From Oscillospiraceae bacterium (GTDB lineage: Bacteria; Bacillota; Clostridia; Oscillospirales; Ruminococcaceae), in the NCBI GenBank assembly GCA_017427265.1, contig JAFRTG010000027.1:186001-250000 (forward strand): a DNA stretch of 64,000 nt, in the 5' to 3' direction. Below are positions 35,062 through 44,235 of this stretch, in pieces (position 1 is the first letter of the stretch; each line of letters opens with the position of its first letter). A model generated the notes under the pieces. The model saw only the letters and a list, made by a program, of their open reading frames with translations. It ran no database searches and had not been told where the DNA came from. A program made the position numbers and the translations under genes.

Positions 35062-35282
35062 GTAGCATTCCTCCTTTCACTGAGGTAATAAAAAAGGATT
35101 TGGGGTTTGGGGAAAGTTGAGAAAAGTTTGGAAAGTGACAATGGCCGCATCACGTCAGAGTTTTATTACTGCGAGTATAATTTCAGGCAGATTTTCCGCT
35201 GCCGTTGTATCGGCCGTTTGATGGATACACCGGAATCGGCGGGTGGAATCGCCGGAAATTCGGTGCATGCTCTTACAATAAA

Positions 35283-35311
35283 TTTATACCATACTTTGGG
35301 AGAATTGTCAA
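35283..35311 (-). promoter_or_regulatory. Promoter of the deaminase-like / sensor operon
   Basis: Minus strand: TTGACA (35311-35306), 17-bp spacer, TATAAA (35288-35283). The leader is about 215 nt; no c-di-GMP riboswitch consensus is seen in it. Confidence 0.75.
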
Positions 35312-35745
35312 GTCATTTTATGTATAATAATTCGCATAATTTTGCTACAATTTGCACAAAAGGAAAGCAGATTGTAATTGTTTAAGGTTGACAGCAATCA
35401 TAAAATAATAAACATTAAAACGCTTATTTATATATGAAAAATACGTAAATACAAATAAAACGATGCTCGATGATAGAAAAGACTATCTTTGAGGAAATTG
35501 CGACAATCGGACAGAATGAGAACCTGAAAAAACATTTAATGTGAAAATTATTTCAAAAATATTTTGCGGAAGAGCCTCCGGAAAGCGATTTTCGGGGGTG
35601 TCGGAACGGGCCTTGGGAGCGCAATATAATACTCGCAATAATAGACGGTCTATCAATTACAGTTTGTATAGAAAAATGCCGTGCAAGAACGCATGTTCTT
35701 TCCGTGACGGAGCGTATTTTCCGTTTTGGATTCTCCGGGGAGGAC
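35312..35745. other. AT-rich intergenic stretch, no gene seen
   Basis: Markedly AT-rich to about 35560, with short open frames lacking ribosome binding sites. Possibly the relic of a lost gene; nothing can be named. Confidence 0.5.
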
Positions 35746-35779
35746 AAAAAGATTCCCCCTGCGAATTGCAGAGGGAATC
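35746..35779 (-). terminator. Intrinsic terminator of the second S41 gene
   Basis: Stem 35751-35762 / 35768-35779 (GATTCCC... / ...GGGAATC) followed on the minus strand by T5. Confidence 0.9.
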
Positions 35780-35796
35780 CTGCATGCTGGATGCGG

Positions 35797-37533
35797 TTAT
35801 CCGGCCGCCTGAGCTTCCAGATAGGTGACCGCCCAGTTGAGTTCATAGTCTTCCTTGTCACGGAAGATCTTCATGGCAGCATCGCGGTCGAACGGGATGC
35901 GTTCCTCGACCGGGTTGCGGGAGATGCGGTCTGCGCGGGTATCGACATTCGGCACGCTGTTCTCATCGAGAATCAGGCCGGTCGGGAAGCCGACCGTGAC
36001 AACACCGCCGGACAGAACGCAGGTGCCGCCGGTCTCCTGATTGCAGCCGTTGGGGTCTGTGATGCCCGCGACGGTGACGTTGGGCAGCCTGGAGAGATAC
36101 AGGCAGGTGCCGTCGCCGGCGCTTGCGCAGCCGTAATTGGTCAGTGTAACGACGTTCAGGTCAGCGAATTCGCCGTCGCCGTGAATGCCGTGCTCGGAAA
36201 CACAGGTATAGGTTCCGTTTCTGCGGATGCCGAGTCCCTGTCCGAACCAGTCACCGGTTGTCAGCAGATCGCACAGTGCGCAGCCGATCTCATCGAACCC
36301 GCCCATATTGTTGCGCATGTCGATCACGAGATACTCCATGCCCTGCGCTTTGAGATCGCGCAGCTTCCCGCGGAACATTTCGCGTGCCCATTTGTGGTTG
36401 CCGCTGACATAACCGAGCATATCCTGCGTGGTGTTGGCAGTTCCTTCCATGGTGATCTTCAGATAGCCGCATTTGTCGTTCAGCATTTGGGTGCTGAAGT
36501 TCTCTTCCTGGAGCTTCCGGAAGGAATCCGGGGATCCGATATCTGAAATCTGTGCGAACGCCTGGAACGCTTCGTTGTGCGTATGCTTGTCTTCCTGATC
36601 AGAGAGTGTAACGGTCTTTTCCTTGCCGGATTTGTCGAGGAATGCGACTTCAACGGTTTCGCCGCCGACCCAGTCGAGGTTCATCGGCGCAAGACGGTCC
36701 TGGTTGGCTTTGACAGGCAGAGCTTCATCTACGACAACCTCTTCGACACTCTGTTCAATGGGCTTGCCGTTCCATTTCGTGATGACAGTACCGTCCGTGA
36801 TGCCGAGCTTGTTGACTTCCTCTGATGTGCAGACAGCAATCATGCTGCCGTCATCCAGCCGGACAATCGTGAGGCCGTATTCGTGGAGCTGCGACTGCGA
36901 GGGGTATGCTTTCTCGTCGAAATTACGCTCCACAAAGATATGTCCGTCATGCATCTCGGTGCTGAACTGCAGGATCGCATCATAGAATTTGCCGGGGTTC
37001 TGCTCTTTTTCAGCCTCCTGAATCAGCGGCATATATTTTGCTTCGAGTGCAGCAAAATCGACTTCCTTCCATTCCTTCAGAATATAGTGCCGGTCCATCG
37101 CAGTGATAAGACCGCGGAAGGATTCTGTATAGCTCTTTCGTACATAGTTGAAGAAGTTCGGGCTTTGCAGAATGAAGAGCGTGCCCGCGAAGGCGATGAT
37201 CACACCGGTGAGTGTTGAAACGATGCGGTAGCCGATTCTGCGTTTTGCAAACAGAACCGGAATCAGGGAGATGATGCCGATGAAGTAAATTGAGATGAAC
37301 ACCGTTGCAGCCTGAAGATAGCTCAGGCTGTACAGCAGGAAATGCGCCAGTGCTGCAAGGAACGGCAGCAGTGCGAGCCAGCGCCATTTTTTGAGCTTTT
37401 GGGGATCGTCGCGCCATCGGTGATGCAGAACTGCCAGAATCAGCAGAAGGAGCAAAATGCCGATGCACCACAGCATATGTGTTTTGTTGCCCGTTGCAAG
37501 TAAATGCCGGATGGAACCAAGTACAGTTTTCAT
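35797..37533 (-). CDS. Membrane-anchored S41-family peptidase-like protein, paralogue of 29031-30746
   Basis: 578 residues from the ATG at 37533 (AAAGGAAAG upstream); 6 extra upstream codons are not used. It shares the N-terminal membrane block, the PDZ-like GITDGTVITKWNGKP segment, YLVIDMRNNMGGF and the Ser motif ASAGDG with the copy at 29031. As there, no Lys is visible where the S41 dyad needs it (GITDPNGCNQE). It has no MerR-type promoter. The two copies flank the Cys-rich peptide and sensor genes, which points to an old duplication. Substrate unknown. Confidence 0.85.
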   Translation of the reverse strand: MKTVLGSIRHLLATGNKTHMLWCIGILLLLLILAVLHHRWRDDPQKLKKWRWLALLPFLAALAHFLLYSLSYLQAATVFISIYFIGIISLIPVLFAKRRIGYRIVSTLTGVIIAFAGTLFILQSPNFFNYVRKSYTESFRGLITAMDRHYILKEWKEVDFAALEAKYMPLIQEAEKEQNPGKFYDAILQFSTEMHDGHIFVERNFDEKAYPSQSQLHEYGLTIVRLDDGSMIAVCTSEEVNKLGITDGTVITKWNGKPIEQSVEEVVVDEALPVKANQDRLAPMNLDWVGGETVEVAFLDKSGKEKTVTLSDQEDKHTHNEAFQAFAQISDIGSPDSFRKLQEENFSTQMLNDKCGYLKITMEGTANTTQDMLGYVSGNHKWAREMFRGKLRDLKAQGMEYLVIDMRNNMGGFDEIGCALCDLLTTGDWFGQGLGIRRNGTYTCVSEHGIHGDGEFADLNVVTLTNYGCASAGDGTCLYLSRLPNVTVAGITDPNGCNQETGGTCVLSGGVVTVGFPTGLILDENSVPNVDTRADRISRNPVEERIPFDRDAAMKIFRDKEDYELNWAVTYLEAQAAG

Positions 37534-37673
37534 ATTCTTCTTTCCTTTCACGGGTGCGCGGAAGCGGGGCGGCAGCCGGGCATCCTGTATTTGATACTTT
37601 ATTATAGCACAGTTTCCTTATTTTTTCATGAACAAAGCATTATCATTCGCATAAAAGCAGCGCTTTTCATGCC

Positions 37674-37702
37674 TTGACATGGCGGTGATTCTGTGCTACA
37701 AT
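37674..37702 (+). promoter_or_regulatory. Promoter of the small lipoprotein gene
   Basis: TTGACA (37674-37679), 17-bp spacer, TACAAT (37697-37702). Confidence 0.8.
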
Positions 37703-37728
37703 GAACAGAAACCGGAAAGGAGATGCGC

Positions 37729-38322
37729 ATGGAGCATATCAGAAAAATGATTCTGCCCGCGGTCTGTGCGGGACAGCTGCTGACGGGCTGCGCAGCTGAA
37801 TCCGTGCCGGCGCAGACTTCTGCGGCGGAGACATCGCAGACTGTTCCTGTGACAGAAGCCGTCACTGCTGAACCGCAGACGTCGGCCGCAGAGACCGCGC
37901 CGGCTCATGACCCGGCACTGCTGCATTCCGCAGATGAGATTGCGCTGCACGATACGGACGGGCAGGGAAAGCATTATCTGTTCACGTATAACGACACGGA
38001 ATACAGCGCGGAATATACGCCGGACAACTGGAAAATCATCGACTCATATCAGATCCGCAATGCGGCGGATATGACACTGATCTGTCAGGCGCTTGCGGAC
38101 GAACATCCGGTGCACGGCGCAGATCTTGTCTCGTACCGCACCGCTGAGGACATGGCCTATGAATGGCAGCAGCATAATATCGCGTATCAGCTGCTTTCGG
38201 ATGATTCACCTTTTCGGAACAACGCGAAGGATGTGGACATCAACCCGGCCGATCAGGGCAAGAGTGTGTATGATCTATATGAAAGCCGCACCGGAAATGC
38301 AGATTCATCGCAAAAGTCTTGA
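37729..38322 (+). CDS. Small lipoprotein of unknown function
   Basis: 197 residues. ATG 37729 is 6 nt from AGGAG; the ATG at 37723 touches it. The signal ends in lipobox LTGC (about Cys18), followed by an Ala/Thr/Glu-rich linker (about 22-58) and a compact domain of about 130 residues that includes YLFTYNDTEYSAEYTPDNWKIIDSYQI. The domain is not recognised. It is surface-exposed and likely membrane-tethered. Confidence 0.75.
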   Translation: MEHIRKMILPAVCAGQLLTGCAAESVPAQTSAAETSQTVPVTEAVTAEPQTSAAETAPAHDPALLHSADEIALHDTDGQGKHYLFTYNDTEYSAEYTPDNWKIIDSYQIRNAADMTLICQALADEHPVHGADLVSYRTAEDMAYEWQQHNIAYQLLSDDSPFRNNAKDVDINPADQGKSVYDLYESRTGNADSSQKS

Positions 38323-38347
38323 CTTTTTTTCATATATATGGTATACT
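38319..38347 (+). promoter_or_regulatory. Promoter of the queuosine operon
   Basis: TTGACT (38319-38324), 17-bp spacer, TATACT (38342-38347). It overlaps the stop of the lipoprotein gene. Confidence 0.75.
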
Positions 38348-38353
38348 ATGATC

Positions 38354-38480
38354 CGGAATCTGCGGATTCCCGCGGCAGTGCGCCGCTGACAGTTCGCTTG
38401 CGCCATCCTGTCATAAAACAAAACCAGGGCAAATCACAGAGCATCACTGCGCCTGTCCGATTGCCGGACAGGCGTTTTTT
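38354..38480 (+). promoter_or_regulatory. Structured leader with intrinsic terminator; candidate preQ1-type riboswitch
   Basis: A 10-bp stem CGCCTGTCCG / CGGACAGGCG (38450-38459 / 38465-38474) plus T6 would stop transcription before queD unless prevented. Upstream is stem TGACAG / CTGTCA (38387-38392 / 38408-38413) followed by an A-rich tail TAAAACAAAACC, resembling the stem-plus-A-tail shape of preQ1-I aptamers, though the loop is longer than usual. Two small hairpins precede it. The queuosine genes downstream make preQ1 or a related ligand the natural candidate; the class is not settled. Confidence 0.6.
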
Positions 38481-38526
38481 GATATTGCAAACCCGGATAA
38501 ACGGGCAGGGAGAGAGGATTGCATTC

Positions 38527-38946
38527 ATGTACAGACTGAAAACGACGGCCGCGTTCGACAGCGCGCATTTTCTGGCGGGATACTGCGGAAAATGTGCGAA
38601 TCTGCACGGGCATCACTGGGTAATCGAAGTCGAGGCCGGGCAGGATACGCTGCAGGAGGCCGGTGAAAAGCGCGGCATGGTCATTGATTTCGGTGATCTG
38701 AAAAAGACGGTGCGTGCGCTCGCGGACAGCTGCGATCACGCACTGATCTACGAGACCGGCTCGCTGAAGGAGACGACGCTTGCAGCGCTCCGGGACGAAC
38801 AATTCCGGCTGATTGAGGTGCCGTACCGGCCGACGGCAGAAAATTTTGCGCGTGCGTTTTATGAGACACTCAAAGCAGAGGGGCTTCCGGTGCTGCGCGT
38901 GACAGTTTATGAAACGCCGGATAACTGCGCGAGCTACGAGGTGTGA
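38527..38946 (+). CDS. queD: 6-carboxytetrahydropterin synthase
   Basis: Converts dihydroneopterin triphosphate to 6-carboxy-5,6,7,8-tetrahydropterin, the second step of 7-deazaguanine (preQ1/queuosine) synthesis. 139 residues from ATG 38527 (AGAGGA upstream); a longer frame from 38338 runs through the promoter and leader and is rejected. Zinc ligands His14 (SAHFL), His27 and His29 (LHGHHW) and catalytic Cys23 are all present. The stop is one base from the start of queE, so translation is coupled. Confidence 0.96.
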   Translation: MYRLKTTAAFDSAHFLAGYCGKCANLHGHHWVIEVEAGQDTLQEAGEKRGMVIDFGDLKKTVRALADSCDHALIYETGSLKETTLAALRDEQFRLIEVPYRPTAENFARAFYETLKAEGLPVLRVTVYETPDNCASYEV

Positions 38947-38947
38947 G

Positions 38948-39616
38948 ATGGGACATACATTCAAACTGGCTGAGCATTTCATCAGCATCAACGGCGAGGG
39001 ACAGTGCGCCGGAGAGCTGGCGCTGTTTCTGCGGTTTGCGGGCTGCAATCTCCGCTGCGACTGGTGCGATACGGCATGGGCCTGCGGCAAGGACGCGCCG
39101 CATGCGCTTGTTTCGCTGCACCGGATTGCGGAGATCGCAGAGGATGCGCTTGCAAACGGCGTGCGCAATGTCACGCTGACCGGCGGCGAGCCGCTTCTGC
39201 AGCCGCATATCAATGAGGTAATCGGCAGGCTTTCGGGGCTGGGAATGCAGCCGGAAATCGAGACAAACGGCTCTGTACCGCTCGAAGCGTTCTGTGCGCC
39301 GCACCGTCCGAAGTTCACGATGGACTACAAGCTGCCGTCCAGCAAAATGGAGCAGCACATGTGCACGGAAAATTTCGCGCTGCTGCATGAGTGGGATACG
39401 GTCAAATTCGTCTGCGGCTCGCGGGCGGATGTATTTCGGGCCAAGGAGATTGCAGAGCAGTACAAGCCGCAATGTCCGCTGTATCTGAGCCCGGTATTCG
39501 GGCGCATTGACCCTGCGGAGATCGTCGAGATCATGAAGGAGCAGAAAATGGGCAGTTTCCGGCTGCAGTTACAGCTGCATAAGCTTATCTGGGATCCGGC
39601 GGCAAGGGGCGTGTGA
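38948..39616 (+). CDS. queE: 7-carboxy-7-deazaguanine synthase, radical SAM
   Basis: Third step of preQ1 synthesis. 222 residues; ATG 38948 immediately follows the queD stop. The cluster motif is CNLRCDWC (Cys33, Cys37, Cys40, CX3CX2C), with NGEGQCAGELALFLRFAG before it and LTGGEPLLQ after it, typical of QueE. The stop codon abuts the next start. Confidence 0.95.
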   Translation: MGHTFKLAEHFISINGEGQCAGELALFLRFAGCNLRCDWCDTAWACGKDAPHALVSLHRIAEIAEDALANGVRNVTLTGGEPLLQPHINEVIGRLSGLGMQPEIETNGSVPLEAFCAPHRPKFTMDYKLPSSKMEQHMCTENFALLHEWDTVKFVCGSRADVFRAKEIAEQYKPQCPLYLSPVFGRIDPAEIVEIMKEQKMGSFRLQLQLHKLIWDPAARGV

Positions 39617-40375
39617 ATGGAGATAACCGTTTTTGCGCTGGTTTCAGCGCTCATGCGCCGCAGCCGGACTGTATACGGCCTTGACCTGCAGCGCCTTGCG
39701 AATAAGCAGACCCGCGAAGCGGACGAGCCGGATTATGCGAACGGCGAAAACGACATTCACCGTCTGTTCCGGTATGTGCGGGAGATCACGGCTTACGGTC
39801 TGCCGGACATGCAGTCCGTGCGCAATTTTGCCGAGCCGTTTGCGCTGAAATCGCTTTCTCTGCGCAGGAAATACTGCAAGCAGCAGCATGATTCCTGTCT
39901 GGGACTTTACAGCAGGCAGCCCGGCGGATTTGCAGACGAATTGCTGCCGTACTGCGGAACGGAATTCGTGCAGAGCCTTCCGCCGGAGCTGCAATACGGC
40001 AGTAATGTTATAGATCATATTTTGCAGTGCTTCAGCACAACGGGCGTATATTGTGCGGCATATTTCAGTTATCTGACGCTGCTTGCACAGGGAATCCTGC
40101 CTTATGAGCCGGAATGCTTCCGGAACTGCTGGCTCATTGACGTATCCGAGTCGCCGGATGACGTGGAAGCAATCTCACATTTTGATTTGCGGGTACAGAA
40201 CGGCACTGTCCGGATGGTTGCCTCCGGCAGCGGCGAAACGCTGGATGTGCTGTTCAGCAGGCTGCTTGCGCATCCGGATTATGCTGCAGGGCTGAAACGG
40301 CGTCATCGCGGCGTGCCGGCCGGTGCGGTGCAGACAGCCGCGGAGGACATCCGTGCGCTGCTGATGCATTTTTGA
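39617..40375 (+). CDS. Unknown protein encoded within the queuosine operon
   Basis: 252 residues, starting at the base after the queE stop. No signal peptide, membrane helix or recognised domain. It contains scattered Cys residues (RKYCKQQHDSC, CFRNCW) but no spaced metal motif. Tight coupling argues for a role linked to the pathway or its regulation; nothing in the sequence says which. Confidence 0.7.
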   Translation: MEITVFALVSALMRRSRTVYGLDLQRLANKQTREADEPDYANGENDIHRLFRYVREITAYGLPDMQSVRNFAEPFALKSLSLRRKYCKQQHDSCLGLYSRQPGGFADELLPYCGTEFVQSLPPELQYGSNVIDHILQCFSTTGVYCAAYFSYLTLLAQGILPYEPECFRNCWLIDVSESPDDVEAISHFDLRVQNGTVRMVASGSGETLDVLFSRLLAHPDYAAGLKRRHRGVPAGAVQTAAEDIRALLMHF

Positions 40376-40403
40376 TGCAGAAGATTGACAAACGGAGCAA
40401 ACT

Positions 40404-40913
40404 ATGAAAATCAGAACAATCAGAACGAGTGATACCGAGCCGTTTTTTCAGATGATGTGCCGGCTCGATGAGGAAACGGATTATATGATGTACGAGCCGG
40501 GCGAGCGGGAACGGACATCGCCGGGGCTTGATCTGCTGCGCGGCAATATTGAACGTGCAGTCAGCGGCGGCGACCTGCTGCTTGTCGCGGAAACGGACAG
40601 CGGCGAAATCGCCGGATATATCTGGGCGAACAGAGGAAACCTGAACCGGACGCAGCATATGGCGTATATTGTGACGGGCATCCGGCAGGCGTACCGCAGT
40701 CAGGGCATCGGCAGTGCATTTTTTGAGCGGCTTATGCAATGGGCCGGAGAGAACGGCGTGCGCCGTCTGGAGCTTTCGGTCGTATGCAGCAACAGCATTG
40801 CGGTGCATTTATATGAAAAGTTCGGCTTTGCCGTGGAAGGCGTGCGCCGGCAGGTGATGAAGATCAACGGCGAATATGCCGATGAATATTATATGGGGAA
40901 GATTCTGGAGTGA
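40404..40913 (+). CDS. GNAT-family N-acetyltransferase
   Basis: 169 residues, GGAG upstream of ATG. GNAT fold features: [40 protein letters not shown] (acetyl-CoA loop QGIGS) and [17 protein letters not shown]. The position between queE and folE is likely hitch-hiking or a linked modification; substrate not predictable. Confidence 0.9.
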   Translation: MKIRTIRTSDTEPFFQMMCRLDEETDYMMYEPGERERTSPGLDLLRGNIERAVSGGDLLLVAETDSGEIAGYIWANRGNLNRTQHMAYIVTGIRQAYRSQGIGSAFFERLMQWAGENGVRRLELSVVCSNSIAVHLYEKFGFAVEGVRRQVMKINGEYADEYYMGKILE

Positions 40914-40950
40914 AAAGTCCGTGCGTGAACGGACGGAGAGGAACGGTAAT

Positions 40951-41520
40951 ATGATTGATCAGAAGGCAATCGAAGAACACATCCGCGGCATTCTGGCGGC
41001 GCTCGGTGAGAATCCTGACAGAGAGGGACTGCTCGAAACGCCGGCGCGTGTGGCGAGAATGTATGCAGAGGTGTTCGACGGTCTCAACTATACAAACCAT
41101 GAGATTGCGGAGATGTTCGGCAAGACCTTTGAGGCGCCGCAGAACGCAGGCCCTGTTGTCGTGCGGGATATCGAGGTATTCTCCTACTGCGAGCACCACA
41201 TGGCGCTGATGTATGACATGTCGGTCAATGTGGCCTATGTGCCGCAGGGAAAGGTCATCGGCCTTTCAAAGATTGCGCGCATCTGCGACATGGCGGCGAA
41301 GCGTCTGCAGCTGCAGGAGCGTCTCGGCTCCGATATCGCGGAGATCATGATGGATGCAGCGGGCACGCCGGATGTCGGCGTGGTGATTGCGGGTACGCAC
41401 AGCTGCATGACGGCACGGGGCATCCGCAATGCCTCTGCGCGGACGGTCACGCAGACATTCTGCGGCAAATTCCGCGAGGACTGGAATCTGCAAAGACTGA
41501 TTACGGAAGGAGTCAAATGA
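40951..41520 (+). CDS. folE: GTP cyclohydrolase I
   Basis: Opens the purine ring of GTP to dihydroneopterin triphosphate, feeding QueD (and folate). 189 residues; ATG 40951 with GGAGAGGAA upstream. Signature zinc motif CEHHMALMY and SCMTARGI with GTHSC. The stop overlaps the queC start (ATGA), so this copy is wired into queuosine synthesis. Confidence 0.97.
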   Translation: MIDQKAIEEHIRGILAALGENPDREGLLETPARVARMYAEVFDGLNYTNHEIAEMFGKTFEAPQNAGPVVVRDIEVFSYCEHHMALMYDMSVNVAYVPQGKVIGLSKIARICDMAAKRLQLQERLGSDIAEIMMDAAGTPDVGVVIAGTHSCMTARGIRNASARTVTQTFCGKFREDWNLQRLITEGVK

Positions 41521-42200
41521 TGAAAGCACTGGTTTTATTCAGCGGCGGACTGGACAGCACAACCTGTCTGGCGCTTGCAGTCGAACAGTACGGCGCGGAC
41601 GAGGTGCTCGCGCTGTCGGTGTCCTACGGACAGAAGCACACAAAGGAGATCGAAGCGGCGCAGGCGGTTGCCGCGTATTACGGCGTGAAACTGATGACGC
41701 TTGACCTTGCTGCAATCTTTGCGGATTCAGACTGCTCCCTGCTCAAGGGCAGTACGCAGGAGATTCCGAAAGAGAGCTATGCAGAGCAGCTCAGCGAAAC
41801 AGACGGCAAGCCGGTCTCGACCTATGTGCCGTTCCGGAACGGTCTGTTCCTGTCCTCGGCGGCGAGCGTTGCGCTCTCGAACGGCTGCGGCGTGATCTAT
41901 TACGGCGCCCATGCCGATGACGCTGCGGGCAATGCCTATCCGGACTGCAGCGGAGATTTCAATGATGCGATCAACCGCGCAATTTACCTCGGCAGCGGCA
42001 GACAGCTGCGGGTAGAGGCGCCGTTTATCGGAAAAACAAAGGCGGATGTGGTCGCAGAGGGACTGCGTCTGCACGCACCGTATCATCTGACATGGAGTTG
42101 CTATGAGGGCGGCGGGAAGCCCTGCGGCTGCTGCGGCACCTGCCGCGACCGTGCAGCGGCGTTTGCTGCAAACGGCATTGCCGATCCGGCGCTTGGGTGA
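41517..42200 (+). CDS. queC: 7-cyano-7-deazaguanine (preQ0) synthase
   Basis: ATP-dependent conversion of carboxydeazaguanine to preQ0. 227 residues; overlaps folE by 4 bp, with GGAAGGAG upstream (ATG 41517 or 41520). P-loop SGGLDSTT near residues 9-16, and C-terminal zinc Cys set in [15 protein letters not shown]. No queF is seen in the window, so preQ0 reduction is encoded elsewhere. Confidence 0.96.
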   Translation: MMKALVLFSGGLDSTTCLALAVEQYGADEVLALSVSYGQKHTKEIEAAQAVAAYYGVKLMTLDLAAIFADSDCSLLKGSTQEIPKESYAEQLSETDGKPVSTYVPFRNGLFLSSAASVALSNGCGVIYYGAHADDAAGNAYPDCSGDFNDAINRAIYLGSGRQLRVEAPFIGKTKADVVAEGLRLHAPYHLTWSCYEGGGKPCGCCGTCRDRAAAFAANGIADPALG

Positions 42201-42542
42201 ATGCACATGACAGGTGCGGAATTTGTCAGGCTGTGCCGTGCCGAAAAGGACGACATCCTGCAGGAATATTTCAGTCCGGCATCCGGTTCAGAGGCGGCAG
42301 AGCGGATCAGAGCGCTGATTGCTTCGGGAACCGACCGGGACGCGCTGCTTACGCTGATTGACCTTGTCATGACCGAAAGCTGGTACCGGCTGCTTCTGGG
42401 GCTGGACGGCGCGGCCTCTCTCGGCGGAACGCAGATGACCTATCAGGTTCTGGACGAGGACGGCACGCTGCTCAACGAATGCGGTGAGCTCGAAGAAAGT
42501 GCATTTGCGTACTTTCAGGAAGAATCCGGCACAGAGACCTGA
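42201..42542 (+). CDS. Small unknown protein at the end of the queuosine operon
   Basis: 113 residues; start immediately follows the queC stop. Acidic, helical, with no recognised motif (YRLLLGLDGAASLGGTQMTYQVLDEDG). Coupled translation supports it being real. Function unknown. Confidence 0.65.
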   Translation: MHMTGAEFVRLCRAEKDDILQEYFSPASGSEAAERIRALIASGTDRDALLTLIDLVMTESWYRLLLGLDGAASLGGTQMTYQVLDEDGTLLNECGELEESAFAYFQEESGTET

Positions 42543-42583
42543 ACTGCGTGCAGTTTATCTGCTGTTCAGAAACAAATGCATGA

Positions 42584-42612
42584 TTGACTTTTTCACAGAA
42601 ATATGCTAAAAT
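42584..42612 (+). promoter_or_regulatory. Promoter of the phospho-signalling operon
   Basis: TTGACT (42584-42589), 17-bp spacer, TAAAAT (42607-42612). Confidence 0.65.
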
Positions 42613-42683
42613 TTTAATGTGTATTTTATCCGGAAAGGACGGAAATCCTGCGATGCGCCGCATCGGACGGAGCGGATCGGTAT

Positions 42684-43406
42684 ATGGATTATCAAATTTA
42701 TACTGCACCGGGAAACCGGGAGATCAATGAGGACTGTGCGGCAGCCGCGGTGAACGGCAGCGCAGCATGTTTTGTACTGTGCGACGGTCTGGGCGGTCAC
42801 GGCAGAGGCGAGGTTGCATCGAAAACAGCCGCAGACCGCTTTCTTGCAGCATTTGCGGAGAATCCGACGCTTTCGGCGGAGCAGCTCAGCGCGGCGTTCG
42901 AGGCTGCACAGTCGGAGCTGCTTGCAAAGCAGGAGGCGCTGCACGCGCTCAATGAGATGAAAACAACAGCTGTCGTGCTGATGACGGACGGACAGTCTGC
43001 GCTCTGGGGGCATGTCGGTGATTCCCGGCTTTATCTGTTTTACAAAAACAAGGTTGTGCTGCGGACGCTTGATCACAGTGTTCCGCAGATGCTCGTGCTC
43101 GCGGGCGAAATCCGCGAAAAGCAGATCCGGCAGCATCCGGACAGAAACCGCCTGATGCGCGTGCTCGGCAGCGAATGGGGCGAGCGGAAATATGAGATTG
43201 CAGAGCCGGTCAGCCTTTCGGCATGTCAGGCGTTTCTGCTCTGCTCAGACGGCTTCTGGGAATACATCACGGAACGGCGCATGTGCAGATATCTGAAAAA
43301 AAGCAAAACGGCTGCAGAGTGGCTGCAGCTGATGACAGACGAGGTGAACCGGAACGGAGCCGGTTCCGACATGGATAATAATACGGCGGTCGCAGTGCGA
43401 TTCTGA
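42684..43406 (+). CDS. PP2C-type protein phosphatase 1
   Basis: 240 residues. Metal-dependent Ser/Thr phosphatase with the PP2C motifs NREINEDCAA, CDGLGGHGRGE, GHVGDSRLYLF and LCSDGFWEY, and the closing SDMDNNTAVAV. Start after GGAGCGG. It opens an operon that encodes a second phosphatase, an FHA protein and two kinases, so it should reverse their phosphorylations. Confidence 0.93.
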   Translation: MDYQIYTAPGNREINEDCAAAAVNGSAACFVLCDGLGGHGRGEVASKTAADRFLAAFAENPTLSAEQLSAAFEAAQSELLAKQEALHALNEMKTTAVVLMTDGQSALWGHVGDSRLYLFYKNKVVLRTLDHSVPQMLVLAGEIREKQIRQHPDRNRLMRVLGSEWGERKYEIAEPVSLSACQAFLLCSDGFWEYITERRMCRYLKKSKTAAEWLQLMTDEVNRNGAGSDMDNNTAVAVRF

Positions 43407-43427
43407 GACCGGTTTGGAGAGCGCGAT

Positions 43428-44216
43428 ATGAAAGAACAAGAATACCAGACCCTGCAGTATGACTGCGGGCAGAGCGTGATTTCGGTCTGTGTCCATTCGG
43501 ATATCGGGGACCGTTCGGCGCAGGAGGATAACTATACCGTTGCGGAAAACGGCAGCAGAGTCTTTGCCGCGGTCTGTGACGGCATGGGCGGAATCCGCGG
43601 CGGTGCAGCGGCGAGCCGTGCGGCTGCGGAATGCCTGACGGATGCTTTTGACCGCAGCACGGAGACCGGCGCGGCATTTTTCATGGATCATCTGGATGAT
43701 GCGGACGCAGCGGTCTACTTCCTGAAGGATGAAAACGGCAAGCGGCTCGGCGGCGGCACGACGATCGTTTCCGTGCTGATCTACGGCGACAAGCTGAACT
43801 GGCTTTCGGTCGGTGACAGCCGGCTGTATCTGTTCCGCGGCAGCGAGATGGTGCAGGCGACGGCCGATCATAATTACGGTATCATGCTCGATCAGCTGCT
43901 TGCGGACGGTGAGATTACACAGGAGCAGTATGATGAGGAGATACCAAAGCATGCTGCGCTGACCAGCTATCTCGGCATCGGCGGCGTCAAGATCTACGAT
44001 ATCAGTACAGAGCCGCTGATCCTGCAGGACGGCGATCTGCTGCTGCTGACCTCGGACGGTCTGTATCACGCCTTTGATGTCCGCAGCATCGCAGAGATTG
44101 CATCGCAGACGCCTGCGGAGATTGCAGAGAAGATTCTGCAGTCGATTGCAGAGCATCCGACTGTCAAGCGCGATAACACGACGTTTATCCTGCTGCAGTA
44201 TTCGGAGAAGAAATAA
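43428..44216 (+). CDS. PP2C-type protein phosphatase 2
   Basis: 262 residues, 21 bp after phosphatase 1. Motifs: DIGDRSAQEDN, CDGMGGIRGG, LSVGDSRLYLFRG, LLTSDGLYHA and KRDNTTFILL. Two PP2C genes in a row, of only moderate similarity, suggest different substrates (kinase, FHA protein, or kinase target). Confidence 0.93.
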   Translation: MKEQEYQTLQYDCGQSVISVCVHSDIGDRSAQEDNYTVAENGSRVFAAVCDGMGGIRGGAAASRAAAECLTDAFDRSTETGAAFFMDHLDDADAAVYFLKDENGKRLGGGTTIVSVLIYGDKLNWLSVGDSRLYLFRGSEMVQATADHNYGIMLDQLLADGEITQEQYDEEIPKHAALTSYLGIGGVKIYDISTEPLILQDGDLLLLTSDGLYHAFDVRSIAEIASQTPAEIAEKILQSIAEHPTVKRDNTTFILLQYSEKK

Positions 44217-44235
44217 GAAAGAGAGGCCTGCCGCG

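Noticed and set aside
35062-35282. c-di-GMP (GEMM) riboswitch before the deaminase/sensor operon
   Set aside because: The conserved aptamer cores were looked for because of the GGDEF-like gene but are not present.
35107-35385. 92-codon plus-strand ORF in the deaminase operon leader
   Set aside because: It lies antisense to the leader and promoter, and has no convincing start site or family match.
38338-38526. N-terminal extension of QueD
   Set aside because: It reads through the promoter, aptamer-like leader and terminator; the QueD fold begins at 38527.
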